A DNA stretch of 64,000 bases from Kangiella geojedonensis (GTDB lineage: Bacteria > Pseudomonadota > Gammaproteobacteria > Enterobacterales > Kangiellaceae), in NCBI RefSeq assembly GCF_000981765.1, contig NZ_CP010975.1, positions 1,302,001 through 1,366,000 of the forward strand, written 5' to 3'. The position numbers and the translations under genes are program-made. The notes under the pieces were generated by a model. The model saw nothing but the letters and a program-made list of their open reading frames with translations, had not been told where the DNA came from and ran no database searches. The stretch's first letter is position 1. Each line of letters begins with the position of its first letter. Shown one piece after another: positions 9,909 through 18,869 of this stretch.

Positions 9909-11456
9909 CTATAAAGATTCAATATTTCTCAAAACCCCGGCCGCCTTGTTCAATATTAGTTCTTTTTCCTCTTGAGCCTTTTTATTCCAAACACTGTATA
10001 TCATGTTCATTCGATGATTCTGGCTTAACTTTTCTTCATTATGAGCAATAAAGCGCCAGTACAAACTATTGAGAGGACAAGCGTTTTCTGAGTGCTTTTC
10101 TTTATGGGAGTATTCACAGTCCTGACAATAGTCGCTCATTTTATGAACATAGTTAGCACTGGCAGCGTAAGGCTTGGTAGCAATAATGCCACCGTCTGCG
10201 AACTGGCTCATGCCACGAGTATTGGGCATTTCAACCCACTCTATGGCATCCACATAAATACCAAGATACCAGTCGTCGACTTGATCGGGGTCAATTTCAG
10301 TCAGCAAGCAAAAGTTACCCGTGATCATGAGTCGCTGAATGTGGTGTGCATAAGCGTAATCGAGCGATTGGGTAATCGCCTCGGACAGGCAACGCATTTT
10401 TGTCTCTCCCGTCCAAAAGTAACTTGGAAGTTCACGCTTTGCATTAAAATAATTCTTCTCTCTATAATCTTCATGAGTCCAGTAGATACCACGGACAAAT
10501 TCTCGCCAGCCAATGATTTGCCTAACGAATCCCTCGATCTGAGCAATGTCGATATTATCGTTTTGCTCAAAAGCTTTTATTGCTGTAGATATGACCTCTT
10601 TTGGCGACAGAATTTTCGCATTAAGGGCGAAAGACAGTCTTGAGTGATACAAAGACCATTTGTGCTGAGACGCTTTAGTCATCGCATCCTGAAATTGACC
10701 AAAACGAGGCAAGCAGCTTTCACAGAAGTGCTTTAATAGTTTACGAGCCTGCTGTCTTGTGGTTGGCCATAATAACAACTGATGGGCATTACCAAAGGTT
10801 TTAATATTATGCCGTTCTAGCCTTTTCAAAATATCACTGACATCATTCGCAAAAACTAAGGGCTCGGGAATAGCCTCAAGATCAGACTTTTTTAGTGTAT
10901 TACGGTTCTTTTTATCGTAATTCCAGTCACCTCCCAGCGGTGTATCACCATCCATCAAAACCGAATATCTTTTACGCATCTTGCGATAAAAGCTTTCCAT
11001 ACGGTTATGCTTGTCTTTATGAAAGTACTGGCCAAACTCAGACTCATCTAGGTAAAAGTGTTCTGTGCTGTAGGCTAAGACTTTGCACCCCTCTATTTGG
11101 AGATCTGCTAGCTGATCTCGTAATCGATATTCATCAGGGAGCTGATATGAGAAAACTTTTGCGTTGTACTTTTCAATTAAGCTCTCTATCAAATGAACGA
11201 GATTTTTATAGGGTTCTGTATCATCTAGGTTAAGATAAAGACATTCATGGCCAGCTTTCTGTAAAGCTTGAGCAAAGTGATTCATGGCATCAAAAAATGC
11301 ACAGATCTTTTGTACATGATGCTTAGTGTATTGCGCTTCCTGATGCAATTCTGCTAACACATATAAGCAGCCATCTTGTTTTTCCTGAAACCAGCTATGC
11401 TTGGCGTTTAATTGGTCACCAAGTAATATCCGTATTTCATCGTACTGAGGCATCAA
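9909..11456 (-). CDS. FeS-type cryptochrome/photolyase (deoxyribodipyrimidine photolyase-related protein)
   Basis: A 515-residue flavoprotein of the FeS-BCP/CryPro group (PhrB-like), whose studied members repair (6-4) photoproducts using FAD and light and carry a 4Fe-4S cluster. The N-terminal Rossmann domain opens EIRILLGDQLNAKHSWF. The C-terminal FAD domain has GWREFVRG and NFCLLTEIDPDQV. Four Cys match the cluster ligands of the group: one in MRCLSEAITQS (near residue 355) and three in YCQDCEYSHKEKHSENACP (near 438-457). It stands alone on the minus strand, about 90 bp from rmuC. Whether it repairs (6-4) or another lesion cannot be settled here. Confidence 0.88.
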   Translation of the reverse strand: MMPQYDEIRILLGDQLNAKHSWFQEKQDGCLYVLAELHQEAQYTKHHVQKICAFFDAMNHFAQALQKAGHECLYLNLDDTEPYKNLVHLIESLIEKYNAKVFSYQLPDEYRLRDQLADLQIEGCKVLAYSTEHFYLDESEFGQYFHKDKHNRMESFYRKMRKRYSVLMDGDTPLGGDWNYDKKNRNTLKKSDLEAIPEPLVFANDVSDILKRLERHNIKTFGNAHQLLLWPTTRQQARKLLKHFCESCLPRFGQFQDAMTKASQHKWSLYHSRLSFALNAKILSPKEVISTAIKAFEQNDNIDIAQIEGFVRQIIGWREFVRGIYWTHEDYREKNYFNAKRELPSYFWTGETKMRCLSEAITQSLDYAYAHHIQRLMITGNFCLLTEIDPDQVDDWYLGIYVDAIEWVEMPNTRGMSQFADGGIIATKPYAASANYVHKMSDYCQDCEYSHKEKHSENACPLNSLYWRFIAHNEEKLSQNHRMNMIYSVWNKKAQEEKELILNKAAGVLRNIESL

Positions 11457-11493
11457 GCGTTTCTAACTTAACTATAGAGTACTTTTAATGAGC

Positions 11494-11895
11494 TTACTTT
11501 AAAGAATTACCGTAACTCACTCTTTTCTTGGCTTTACGTAAACCAGCTCCCCCACCATTTCCGTTGCCTGGTCTGGCTTCATAAGCCTCTATCGGAAAAG
11601 TAATAGCTACATCAATAGAGGGGAAATTTAACCTCAAGAGTGATTGTTCAGCTACCGTAATAAATCTATCAGCTCTATAACGAAAAGCTGTCGACCTAGT
11701 GCTTTCCTCAACTAGGCTTACTCCTAGTGTCAGCTCAATAAAGCTAACAGCTTGGCTAATTTGAGTTAAACCCAATGGTGTAGTTGCTTGCAACAAAACG
11801 ACATCAGTATCTTGCTCTGGGGCCGGCTCTACAACGATAAGCGCATGGCTAGAGAAGGATAAGGCTAACAGTATTACAAAAAGTACAGTTTTCAT
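11494..11895 (-). CDS. Small secreted protein of unknown function
   Basis: A 133-residue protein with a clear signal peptide (residues 1-18, SSHA-L cleavage region). I do not recognise the family. The mature part is mixed alpha/beta in look, has no Cys, and ends in a Gly/Asn-rich linker (NGNGGG) followed by a basic tail (LRKAKKR). A good AGGAG ribosome site precedes the ATG. It sits 24 bp downstream of the membrane protein at 11920 and may be cotranscribed with it. Confidence 0.65.
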   Translation of the reverse strand: MKTVLFVILLALSFSSHALIVVEPAPEQDTDVVLLQATTPLGLTQISQAVSFIELTLGVSLVEESTRSTAFRYRADRFITVAEQSLLRLNFPSIDVAITFPIEAYEARPGNGNGGGAGLRKAKKRVSYGNSLK

Positions 11896-11919
11896 GGTGT
11901 TCTCCTAACAAATCAATTC

Positions 11920-12456
11920 TTAATGGACGGTTCTCATAAAGTCGAATGGTATTAATTCATCCGCCAAGTGATCCAATAACTGTGCATCATGAAACTGTTT
12001 TGAGAATAGCTTAAGCGTTTCTACACACTCATTGGTTTTCAAATCGACTAACAGGAGATGCTCACCATCTTTGATGTATTGCTCATACTTACTCAGTGAA
12101 CTGTTTTTAGACTCCAAACCAAGAAGCCCACCCAGCCATGTACAAAAGCCGATAGAAATCAGAGTGGCAATAATTGAAAGCATTGATACAAACTCCCTTT
12201 TGATGAAATTAGACTCCGTGAAAACTATATATATCAATACCGATAACAATAGTCCAATAAAAGCCCCGAGTAAGCTGCCTTTGATAATATTAGTCTTGTA
12301 CCAGAAATTTGCAGTATTGACGCCCCTTCTCAAGAACTTAGACTGCATTTTAGAAACAATATGTAAGCAGTCAGGCCTAAGCCCATGTTTTAACAAATAG
12401 CAGTAAGCGTTTGTTGCTGTCTCAAAACTCCGAATTTTGTATATCAATCTACTCAT
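11920..12456 (-). CDS. Membrane protein of unknown function, two transmembrane segments
   Basis: A 178-residue protein with a cytosolic-looking N-terminal region (1-55) that resembles the fold of 'general stress protein/YflT-like' domains (short strand, then an AYCYLLKHGL helix, then HIVS). Two membrane helices (about 58-78 and 92-113, the second Gly-rich) and a soluble C-terminal tail follow. The resemblance is weak and I would not name a function. The region upstream (12457-12725, 269 bp) holds AT-rich sequence in which I see no gene; it must carry the promoters for this gene and for the divergent alcohol dehydrogenase. Confidence 0.65.
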   Translation of the reverse strand: MSRLIYKIRSFETATNAYCYLLKHGLRPDCLHIVSKMQSKFLRRGVNTANFWYKTNIIKGSLLGAFIGLLLSVLIYIVFTESNFIKREFVSMLSIIATLISIGFCTWLGGLLGLESKNSSLSKYEQYIKDGEHLLLVDLKTNECVETLKLFSKQFHDAQLLDHLADELIPFDFMRTVH

Positions 12457-12725
12457 GATGTAACCCTCAGTGTGTTTTCATTTATTATTTATATTTATTA
12501 AAGAGTGATTTTTTTGTGAAAACTCACAATAAGAAGATTAACTTCAATTAATATAGTGAGAAGAAATCAACCTATAGTAATAATTAACCGTCCAATATAG
12601 GCTCTATATTTGAGATATGAGCTTTAACCCCAAGTAATTAGTATGCAAAGGTGAGGAGTGTCTAAACAAAACTTTCACCCTAAGCACTTATAATCGTTAC
12701 ACACTCTCTAAGATTAGGAGAAACA

Positions 12726-13772
12726 ATGAAAACAGCAGCATATGCAGCACAATCCGCAGACTCAGACTTAGGCCCTATCGAGATCCAACGACGTCAACTG
12801 GGTGAAAACGACGTCCATATCGATATCGAATACTGTGGTGTTTGCCATAGTGATATTCACACGGCTCATAATGACTGGGGCGGAACTGTTTATCCGGTCG
12901 TTCCAGGTCATGAAATCATTGGGCGTGTCAAAGCCGTTGGCTCGAAAGTTTCCAACTTCAAAGAAGGTCAATTAGTCGGCGTCGGCTGTATGGTGGATTC
13001 TTGCCAGACTTGTAGCGCTTGTGATGACGATCTAGAGCAATACTGTGAGAACGGTGCTGTGATGACTTATGGCAGCGAAGATCCTATTCTCGGAGGCCCC
13101 ACTCACGGTGGCTATTCGGATCAGATCGTCGTCGATCAAAAGTTCGTGTTGAATGTTTCTGAGAAGCTCGATACAAAAGCCGTTGCGCCGCTCTTGTGCG
13201 CTGGCATCACAACCTACTCTCCGCTTCGCCAGTGGAACGTTAAAGCAGGCGATAAAGTTGGTGTCGTTGGCTTAGGTGGCCTCGGCCACATGGGCGTAAA
13301 AATCGCAAAAGCCATGGGCGCTGAAGTTGTGATGATCACAACCTCTCCAGAGAAAGGTTCTGATGCGAAACGTCTAGGCGCTAGCGAAGTTCTTGTCTCT
13401 AAAGATAAAGATGCGATGAAGCAACAGGCAGGCTCATTTGACTTTATCCTTAACACGGTTCCAGTATCTCACGACTTAAACCCCTACGTTAATTTGCTCA
13501 AGCGCGACGCTACCATGGTTATCGTTGGCGCATTAACGCCTCTACCGGAACTCAGCGGCGGTGGTTTAATTCTAGGGCGCAAACGAATCGCGGGCTCACT
13601 GATTGGTGGTATCGCTGAAACTCAAGAAATGCTCGACTTTTGCGCTGAACACGACATTGTCTCTGACGTTGAAATGATCGATATGCAGGACATTAACACG
13701 GCGTACAAGCGTGTTATGGACTCAGACGTCAAGTACCGCTTTGTTATTGATATGAAATCCCTGAAATCATAA
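12726..13772 (+). CDS. Zinc-dependent NAD(P)-linked alcohol dehydrogenase (YahK/AdhC-like)
   Basis: A 348-residue medium-chain dehydrogenase/reductase of the cinnamyl-alcohol-dehydrogenase-like branch, which reduces aldehydes with NADPH. Catalytic zinc ligands: Cys in YCGVCHSDIH near residue 38, and His-Glu in VPGHEIIGRV near 60. Structural zinc: the four-Cys lobe CMVDSCQTCSACDDDLEQYC at about 92-111. The Rossmann nucleotide-binding motif GLGGLGHMGVK is near 180. A TATAAT-like -10 sits at 12689-12694, but I find no good -35. The gene lies 12 bp upstream of ohr, so the two probably form an oxidative/aldehyde-stress operon. Confidence 0.9.
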   Translation: MKTAAYAAQSADSDLGPIEIQRRQLGENDVHIDIEYCGVCHSDIHTAHNDWGGTVYPVVPGHEIIGRVKAVGSKVSNFKEGQLVGVGCMVDSCQTCSACDDDLEQYCENGAVMTYGSEDPILGGPTHGGYSDQIVVDQKFVLNVSEKLDTKAVAPLLCAGITTYSPLRQWNVKAGDKVGVVGLGGLGHMGVKIAKAMGAEVVMITTSPEKGSDAKRLGASEVLVSKDKDAMKQQAGSFDFILNTVPVSHDLNPYVNLLKRDATMVIVGALTPLPELSGGGLILGRKRIAGSLIGGIAETQEMLDFCAEHDIVSDVEMIDMQDINTAYKRVMDSDVKYRFVIDMKSLKS

Positions 13773-13784
13773 GGAGTTTTTTTT

Positions 13785-14213
13785 ATGAAAAAGCCCAATG
13801 AAATTGCCTATAAAACGAAAGCGACCGCCACAGGTGGTCGTTCAGGCACAGCAAAATCTGAAGATGGTAAACTAGAAGTCACCTTATCAACGCCCAAAGA
13901 ACTTGGTGGCGCGGGCGGCAATGGCACCAACCCTGAGCAATTGTTTGCGGCAGGTTATTCAGCCTGCTTTATCGGCGCCATGCAACACGTTGCTGGCCAA
14001 GAAAAGGTAAAGTTACCCGAAGATACTACGGTGACCGGAGAAGTTGGCATCGGCCCTACCGATGGTGGCTTCGCCATAGACGTCGAATTACAAGTTTCAA
14101 TACCAGGCATGGACAAGTCTGAAGCTGAGTCACTGGTCGAGAAAGCTCATCAAGTCTGCCCTTACTCAAACGCTACCCGCGGCGGTGTTGATGTCAGGTT
14201 GAAAGTTGTTTAA
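13785..14213 (+). CDS. ohr: Organic hydroperoxide resistance protein (Ohr/OsmC family)
   Basis: A 142-residue thiol peroxidase that reduces organic and fatty-acid hydroperoxides. The two redox Cys are visible in the family positions: [12 protein letters not shown] (near residue 58) and [14 protein letters not shown] (near 125). Length and the [14 protein letters not shown] signature fit Ohr rather than OsmC. A strong AAGGAG site precedes the start, 12 bp after the alcohol dehydrogenase stop. No OhrR-type regulator gene is adjacent. Confidence 0.92.
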   Translation: MKKPNEIAYKTKATATGGRSGTAKSEDGKLEVTLSTPKELGGAGGNGTNPEQLFAAGYSACFIGAMQHVAGQEKVKLPEDTTVTGEVGIGPTDGGFAIDVELQVSIPGMDKSEAESLVEKAHQVCPYSNATRGGVDVRLKVV

Positions 14214-14235
14214 TCAATAACTGACCACATGAACT

Positions 14236-14264
14236 AAATGGCACGGCAACGACCGTGCCATTTT
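14236..14264. terminator. Rho-independent terminator after ohr
   Basis: AAATGGCACGG pairs with CCGTGCCATTT around CAACGA. The T-run is short but follows directly. It lies between the convergent ohr and the reductase gene at 14287. Confidence 0.8.
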
Positions 14265-14286
14265 ATATAAGCCTAACAAGAATAAA

Positions 14287-15003
14287 TTAATTACCCTCTG
14301 GATTTTCAAAACCGAACCGCGCACCCTCTTCCCAAGCCTTTCGATTATTTCCTTCATTGGGTATCCCTCCTGAATCCTTAAGCATCTTCGCGAGGTGCAT
14401 GCAATTCCATGTCATGATAGTGGTGTTACGTTGCGTAAAGTCATTGTCGAAGCCAACACGCTCGCCGCCTTCTTTCTCGTCGCCATACGAGGGACCTGGG
14501 CCAGCCTCACCAATCCAACCACAATCCGCTTGTGGCGGTGTCGTATAGCCTAGATGATTCAAAGCGTAGCCTATGCTCATTGCAGTATGTTTAATACCGT
14601 CTTCATTTCCGGTAATGACGCAGCCTCCGACTTTCCCATAATAAATAGACTGACCTTTATCATTAAGCTGCCCAGACATGGCATACAACCTTTCGATTAA
14701 GATACGGCATAGTGAGCTTTCTTCACCAAGCCAGAGAGGCGTACCGACTATCAGAATATCAGCAGAAATCACCTTTTCCCACAACATCGGCCATTCATCA
14801 CGCTCCCACCCATGGTCTGTCATATCTGGATACACTCCAGGCGGGACTACATACTCTGCCATATGCAGATAATCTACCGAGACACCATTCTTCTTCATAA
14901 TATCTGCGGAAGCGTTAAGAAGTAATCTCGTATGACTCTCGTCCGCTTTTTTCTTTAGTGAAGTATTAATAAATAACGCTTTTAGTTTTGAGAATTTAGA
15001 CAT
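14287..15003 (-). CDS. Flavodoxin-fold NAD(P)H-dependent FMN reductase family protein
   Basis: A 238-residue protein of the flavodoxin-like NADPH-dependent FMN reductase superfamily. The N-terminal strand LKALFINTSLKKKADESHT resembles the FMN phosphate-binding loop, and ADILIVGTPLWLGEESSLC gives the central strand and the flavin-ring loop. A likely role is reduction of FMN or quinones. The substrate is unknown, and the C-terminal third (ending RKAWEEGARFGFENPEG) is longer than in minimal family members. It is monocistronic. Confidence 0.75.
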   Translation of the reverse strand: MSKFSKLKALFINTSLKKKADESHTRLLLNASADIMKKNGVSVDYLHMAEYVVPPGVYPDMTDHGWERDEWPMLWEKVISADILIVGTPLWLGEESSLCRILIERLYAMSGQLNDKGQSIYYGKVGGCVITGNEDGIKHTAMSIGYALNHLGYTTPPQADCGWIGEAGPGPSYGDEKEGGERVGFDNDFTQRNTTIMTWNCMHLAKMLKDSGGIPNEGNNRKAWEEGARFGFENPEGN

Positions 15004-15278
15004 GCTTAAACTCCGTTATATAAGGCGGAATAAAACGCATTATGACATGAGTGATATTCTTCGTTACCAATAGACTAATCGAAAAATTACTAAATAGAAA
15101 TTACTGGCTATTAATAGAGTGATGATTGAAGCAGTTACTAGTTTTCTCAAATAATGGTGCGATGAAGAGCTGGAAGCTCAGAATTGCACGATTATAAGGA
15201 TATAGGAGACAGAACGGCCTTAGATAATAACTTTGTTATGGCCGAAGTAGTTTGGGTGTGATTTTTGTGCAGGCAATA
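15004..15278. other. Non-coding interval with two imperfect hairpins
   Basis: No open frame with coding character was found. The interval must hold the promoter of the reductase gene at 14287-15003. CGGCC at 15215-15219 pairs with GGCCG at 15240-15244, enclosing ATAAC/GTTAT at 15227-15231 and 15235-15239. A second possible fold is GTGC...GCAC enclosing AGCT/AGCT around 15159-15188. Neither has a T-run, so they are not terminators. Confidence 0.4.
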
Positions 15279-15304
15279 AAAAACCCCGCCGTAGCGAGGT
15301 TTTC
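15279..15304 (-). terminator. Rho-independent terminator of the tRNA-Ser/tRNA-Arg transcript
   Basis: On the minus strand AACCTCGC pairs with GCGGGGTT around TACG (one G-U), followed by six T. It lies just downstream of tRNA-Arg. Confidence 0.88.
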
Positions 15305-15310
15305 AAATAA

Positions 15311-15387
15311 TGGCGCGCGTGGAAGGATTCGAACCTCCGACCGCCTGGTTCGTAGCCAGGTACTCTATCCAACTGAGCTACACGCGC
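15311..15387 (-). tRNA. tRNA-Arg (anticodon ACG)
   Basis: A 77-nt cloverleaf on the minus strand. The acceptor stem GCGCGTG/CACGCGC, the D-arm AGCTCAGTTGGATAGAGT, the anticodon arm CCTGG-CTACGAA-CCAGG (anticodon ACG, read as ICG), the T-arm GGTTCGAATCC and an encoded CCA are all present. Arg-ACG tRNAs follow csrA and tRNA-Ser in many gammaproteobacteria. Confidence 0.97.
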
Positions 15388-15547
15388 ATCGTTTTGTGGG
15401 GCGTATTATGCCACCCGTTTTTTAGAAGTCAACGAACTTTTAAAATAATTTATTAAAAGTTATTTACTTCTTTTTGAAGCTAAAAAAGCGTTTAAAAATC
15501 AGTCGCTTTTTAGTTTCTCCGTCACTATTTACTGAGTTAGTAAATAA

Positions 15548-15638
15548 TGGCGGTGAGGGAGGGATTCGAACCCTCGATACCGGATTAGGGTATACTCCCT
15601 TAGCAGGGGAGCGCCTTCAGCCGCTCGGCCACCTCACC
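15548..15638 (-). tRNA. tRNA-Ser (anticodon GCT)
   Basis: A 91-nt class II tRNA on the minus strand. Acceptor stem GGTGAGG/CCTCACC, anticodon arm CTCCC-CTGCTAA-GGGAG (anticodon GCT), a long variable arm, T-arm GGTTCGAATCC and encoded CCA. Its antisense translates to the well-known spurious 'GIRTLDTGLGYTPLAGE' peptide. Confidence 0.97.
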
Positions 15639-15700
15639 GTTGACGCGGACGGAATGTTACCTTATTCAGGATAAAATGCAACACTCCAATCCAACTTTTT

Positions 15701-15928
15701 TTAATAATTATAGTCGTCGTCTGAATTATTACCTGGTTGATTTGGTTGATAATTCTCCATTTGCTTTTCATGTTGAATACGCAAATAGATTTCTTCACGG
15801 TGAACAGCGACTTCTTTTGGTGCATTAATACCGATACGAACCTGATTTCCTTTAACACCAAGTACCGTTACAGTGATCTCATCACCAATCATCAGCGTTT
15901 CGCCAACGCGTCTTGTCAAAATTAACAT
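15701..15928 (-). CDS. csrA: Carbon storage regulator CsrA
   Basis: Post-transcriptional regulator that binds GGA motifs in mRNA leaders. The protein opens [16 protein letters not shown] and contains [25 protein letters not shown], the complete beta-strand core with the RNA-binding Arg of VHREEI. The open frame begins at 15955, but the family start is the ATG at 15928, preceded by GAGGAG. At 75 residues it is longer than E. coli CsrA (61) because of an Asn/Asp/Gln-rich acidic tail ([12 protein letters not shown]). It lies between alaS and tRNA-Ser, the usual place. Confidence 0.96.
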   Translation of the reverse strand: MLILTRRVGETLMIGDEITVTVLGVKGNQVRIGINAPKEVAVHREEIYLRIQHEKQMENYQPNQPGNNSDDDYNY

Positions 15929-15980
15929 TCCAGTCTCCTCTATCCTAGAGAGCACTCCTGACTAAATCCAAGTCGCTCTC
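15929..15980 (-). promoter_or_regulatory. csrA mRNA leader with four GGA motifs (probable CsrA autoregulation sites)
   Basis: In the 42 nt ahead of the csrA ATG there are four GGA triplets (minus strand, at 15969-15967, 15958-15956, 15945-15943 and 15938-15936). The last is part of the Shine-Dalgarno. The most distal sits in the loop of a small hairpin (GACT-TGGATTT-AGTC, 15960-15974), which is enclosed by GAGAGC/GCTCTC (15948-15953 with 15975-15980). GGA in a hairpin loop and GGA overlapping the SD are the arrangement known for CsrA repression of its own translation in E. coli. Binding here is inferred. Confidence 0.65.
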
Positions 15981-16027
15981 AACTATCTACAAATTTTAAA
16001 TCTACAAATTCAAAAAATATTTCATGT

Positions 16028-16051
16028 AAAGAAAGCCGACACTAACGTCGG
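16028..16051 (-). terminator. Possible weak terminator of alaS
   Basis: On the minus strand CCGAC-GTTAGT-GTCGG is followed by CTTTCTTT. The stem is short (5 GC-rich pairs) and the T-run is interrupted, so read-through into csrA is plausible. Confidence 0.45.
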
Positions 16052-16168
16052 AAGTCGCGAATTCTATCAATAAATCGCTTTCAAAACTATAGTTTTGCGC
16101 ATCCAGTCACAAAAATACTTTCTGTTACAAGAATACCCTGTTCAAATTCAAATGTATATCGAGCCTTC

Positions 16169-18808
16169 TTAAGAAAGTTTCTCTAATACCCACGGTTTCA
16201 CAGATTCTAGAGCCGCTGGTAGCGCTGCAGGGTCTTTACCACCTGCTTGTGCCATATCAGGACGTCCACCACCCTTGCCTCCAACTTGCTCAGCAACCAT
16301 TTTAATTAAGTCGCCCGCCTTTACTTTAGAGGTCAAATCCTTACTGACGCCAGCGATTAAACTGACTTTGTCGTCACCAGCAATACCTAACACAACAATG
16401 CTAGAGCCAAGTTTGTTTTTCAGTTGGTCTTGCATATCTCGAAGCGCTTTTGGCTCAATACCTTCAAGTTTAGACACCAACAATTTAACACCATTGATCT
16501 CTTCGGCATTCGAAGCCAAGTCACTACCTTGGTTCGACGCTAACTTGCTTTGCAATTGTTGGATTTGCTTCTCTAGTTGCTTTGACTTGTCGAGTAATTG
16601 CTCAACTTTTTCGACGGATTGCGCAGGATCGCTTTTCAGCAGTTTACCTAGGCTATGAAACTTACTTTCAGATTGTTGCATCCAAGCAACCGCTCTTTCG
16701 CCTGTAATCGCTTCAATACGACGAACGCCTGCCGCAATACCCGTTTCAGAAACGATTTTAAACGGACCAATATCACCAGTACGTTTGACGTGAGTACCAC
16801 CACAAAGTTCGACTGAAAACGGCGACATGGTTAAGACTCGAACCTCATCACCATACTTCTCACCAAATAAAGCCATAGCACCCTGCTCTTTGGCTTCGTC
16901 CATCGACATCACCGCGGCTTCTACGGAATGGTTCTCAAAAATCTTTTCGTTGACCATGCGCTCTACGATCGCTAAATCTTCACGCGATACCGCTTCAGGG
17001 TTCGAGAAATCAAAACGCAGACGGTCAGGATCATTTAGCGAGCCTTTCTGTTGAACATGGCTACCTAAAACCTCACGCAGTGCCGCATGCAACAAGTGGG
17101 TCGCTGAGTGATTACGCATAGTACTTTGACGTAAGCCACCATCAACATTAGCGTTTAATTCAGACTCATTCGTGATATCACCTTTATCGACATAGCCAAT
17201 ATGGGCAATGGCATCACCAATATTTTGAGTATCTTCGACAACAAAATTCGCGCCACATCCATACAAGTAACCTTTATCTCCAACTTGACCGCCTGACTCA
17301 GCATAAAATGGTGTTTTCTCAAGAATGACAATACCTTTATCGCCTTCACGCAGGCTCTCCACAGGTTCGCTGTCTTTCAAAAGCTTGACCACTTTCACCT
17401 GCTGGCTCAAATAGTCGTATCCCGTGAACTCAGACTTTTCCTCTAACGTCAGCGAATCATTGTAATCAACACCAAAGTTACTCGAAGCACGAGCACGTTG
17501 ACGCTGTTCCTCCATCGCTTTTTCAAAGCCGTCCCAATCAATCTCAAGACCTTTTTCGCGAGCAATATCAGCCGTTAAATCTTGTGGGAAACCGTAAGTG
17601 TCATAAAGCTTAAATACCGTCTCGCCTGAAATCGTTTTATTCTTGATGTCCGAGATGTCCGCCTCAAGAATTTGCATGCCTTTATCTAAGGTCTTAGCAA
17701 AAGCGTCTTCCTCTTTGGCTAGAACACCTTCGATGATCGACTGCTGTTCTTTTAACGCTGGGTAAGCCTCGCCCATGATATCAACCATCGCCTGCACCAA
17801 CTTAGAGAAGAAGTTGCCTTTAGCGCCAAGTTGATGCCCATGGCGAATTGCGCGACGAGTAATACGACGAAGCACATAACCACGCCCTTCATTGCTCGGC
17901 ACGATACCGTCAAGAATCAAGAAGCAGCATGAGCGAATATGATCCGCGATAACACGCAACGACTTATTGTCTGAGTCTTTAACGTTTAGTAAGTCTGCGG
18001 TTTGCTTGATCAAGTACTGGAAAGTATCAATTTCGTAATTGCTGTGAACGCCCTGCAAAATCGCAGAAATACGCTCTAGCCCCATGCCGGTATCGACTGA
18101 TGGCTTAGGTAGTGGCTCCATAGTGCCGTCTTTATGACGGTTATACTGCATGAATACCAAGTTCCAGATTTCAATATAGCGATCACCATCTTCTTCCGGT
18201 GTTCCTGGAGGGCCGCCCCAGATATGTTCGCCGTGGTCGTAGAATACTTCTGAACAGGGTCCACAAGGCCCAGTATCGCCCATGGCCCAGAAGTTATCTG
18301 AGGCATAGCGCTCGCCTTTATTATCCCCAATACGGCTGATACGGTCTTCAGGGAAACCGATATCTTTTGCCCAAATATCATAAGCTTCATCGTCTTCAGC
18401 GTAGACCGTGACCCAAAGCTTTTCTTTCGGCAATTTAAAGACGTCGGTCAATAGCTCCCAACAGTAACCGATAGCTTCTTTTTTGGAATAATCACCAAAA
18501 CTAAAGTTACCGAGCATTTCAAAAAACGTATGGTGACGTGCAGTGTATCCTACGTTTTCTAAATCATTATGTTTGCCGCCAGCACGCACACAACGCTGGG
18601 AGCTTGTCGCTCGGGTGTAAGAACGCTTGTCAGTGCCTAGGAAGCAATCTTTGAAAGGCACCATACCGGCGTTGGTGAATAATAAAGTCGGATCATTGGC
18701 CGGAATTAGTGGCGCACTCTCCACGACTTTGTGACCGTTCTTTTCAAAAAACGCTAAAAAGGCTTTGCGGATATCATTTGTCGTCATTGTCTTAGCTGTC
18801 GTACTCAC
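16169..18808 (-). CDS. alaS: Alanine-tRNA ligase
   Basis: An 879-residue class II aminoacyl-tRNA synthetase that charges tRNA-Ala and edits Ser- and Gly-tRNA-Ala (E. coli 876). Domains: N-terminal catalytic core starting [18 protein letters not shown] with class II motif 2 [16 protein letters not shown]; the tRNA-recognition helices; the editing domain with zinc ligands HSATH (about 566) and CGGTH (about 669); and the C-terminal oligomerisation domain with a [15 protein letters not shown] motif. An internal ATG seven codons in (MTTNDIR) matches the usual family start and may be the true one. The recX-alaS gap is 61 bp. Confidence 0.97.
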   Translation of the reverse strand: MSTTAKTMTTNDIRKAFLAFFEKNGHKVVESAPLIPANDPTLLFTNAGMVPFKDCFLGTDKRSYTRATSSQRCVRAGGKHNDLENVGYTARHHTFFEMLGNFSFGDYSKKEAIGYCWELLTDVFKLPKEKLWVTVYAEDDEAYDIWAKDIGFPEDRISRIGDNKGERYASDNFWAMGDTGPCGPCSEVFYDHGEHIWGGPPGTPEEDGDRYIEIWNLVFMQYNRHKDGTMEPLPKPSVDTGMGLERISAILQGVHSNYEIDTFQYLIKQTADLLNVKDSDNKSLRVIADHIRSCCFLILDGIVPSNEGRGYVLRRITRRAIRHGHQLGAKGNFFSKLVQAMVDIMGEAYPALKEQQSIIEGVLAKEEDAFAKTLDKGMQILEADISDIKNKTISGETVFKLYDTYGFPQDLTADIAREKGLEIDWDGFEKAMEEQRQRARASSNFGVDYNDSLTLEEKSEFTGYDYLSQQVKVVKLLKDSEPVESLREGDKGIVILEKTPFYAESGGQVGDKGYLYGCGANFVVEDTQNIGDAIAHIGYVDKGDITNESELNANVDGGLRQSTMRNHSATHLLHAALREVLGSHVQQKGSLNDPDRLRFDFSNPEAVSREDLAIVERMVNEKIFENHSVEAAVMSMDEAKEQGAMALFGEKYGDEVRVLTMSPFSVELCGGTHVKRTGDIGPFKIVSETGIAAGVRRIEAITGERAVAWMQQSESKFHSLGKLLKSDPAQSVEKVEQLLDKSKQLEKQIQQLQSKLASNQGSDLASNAEEINGVKLLVSKLEGIEPKALRDMQDQLKNKLGSSIVVLGIAGDDKVSLIAGVSKDLTSKVKAGDLIKMVAEQVGGKGGGRPDMAQAGGKDPAALPAALESVKPWVLEKLS

Positions 18809-18869
18809 TTTAAATTAACCTTTTACTTTACTATTCACGCTTAAATAATTGTTTAACAATGACTTTTAA

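Noticed and set aside
10092-10643. 183-codon plus-strand ORF
   Set aside because: Fully antisense to the photolyase gene, with no recognisable domain or ribosome site.
15004-15278. Possible extra small RNA or tRNA remnant
   Set aside because: Hairpins lack a T-run and no cloverleaf can be drawn.
15474-15674. Plus-strand ORF containing GIRTLDTGLGYTPLAGE
   Set aside because: This is the antisense translation of tRNA-Ser, a well-known false gene in databases.
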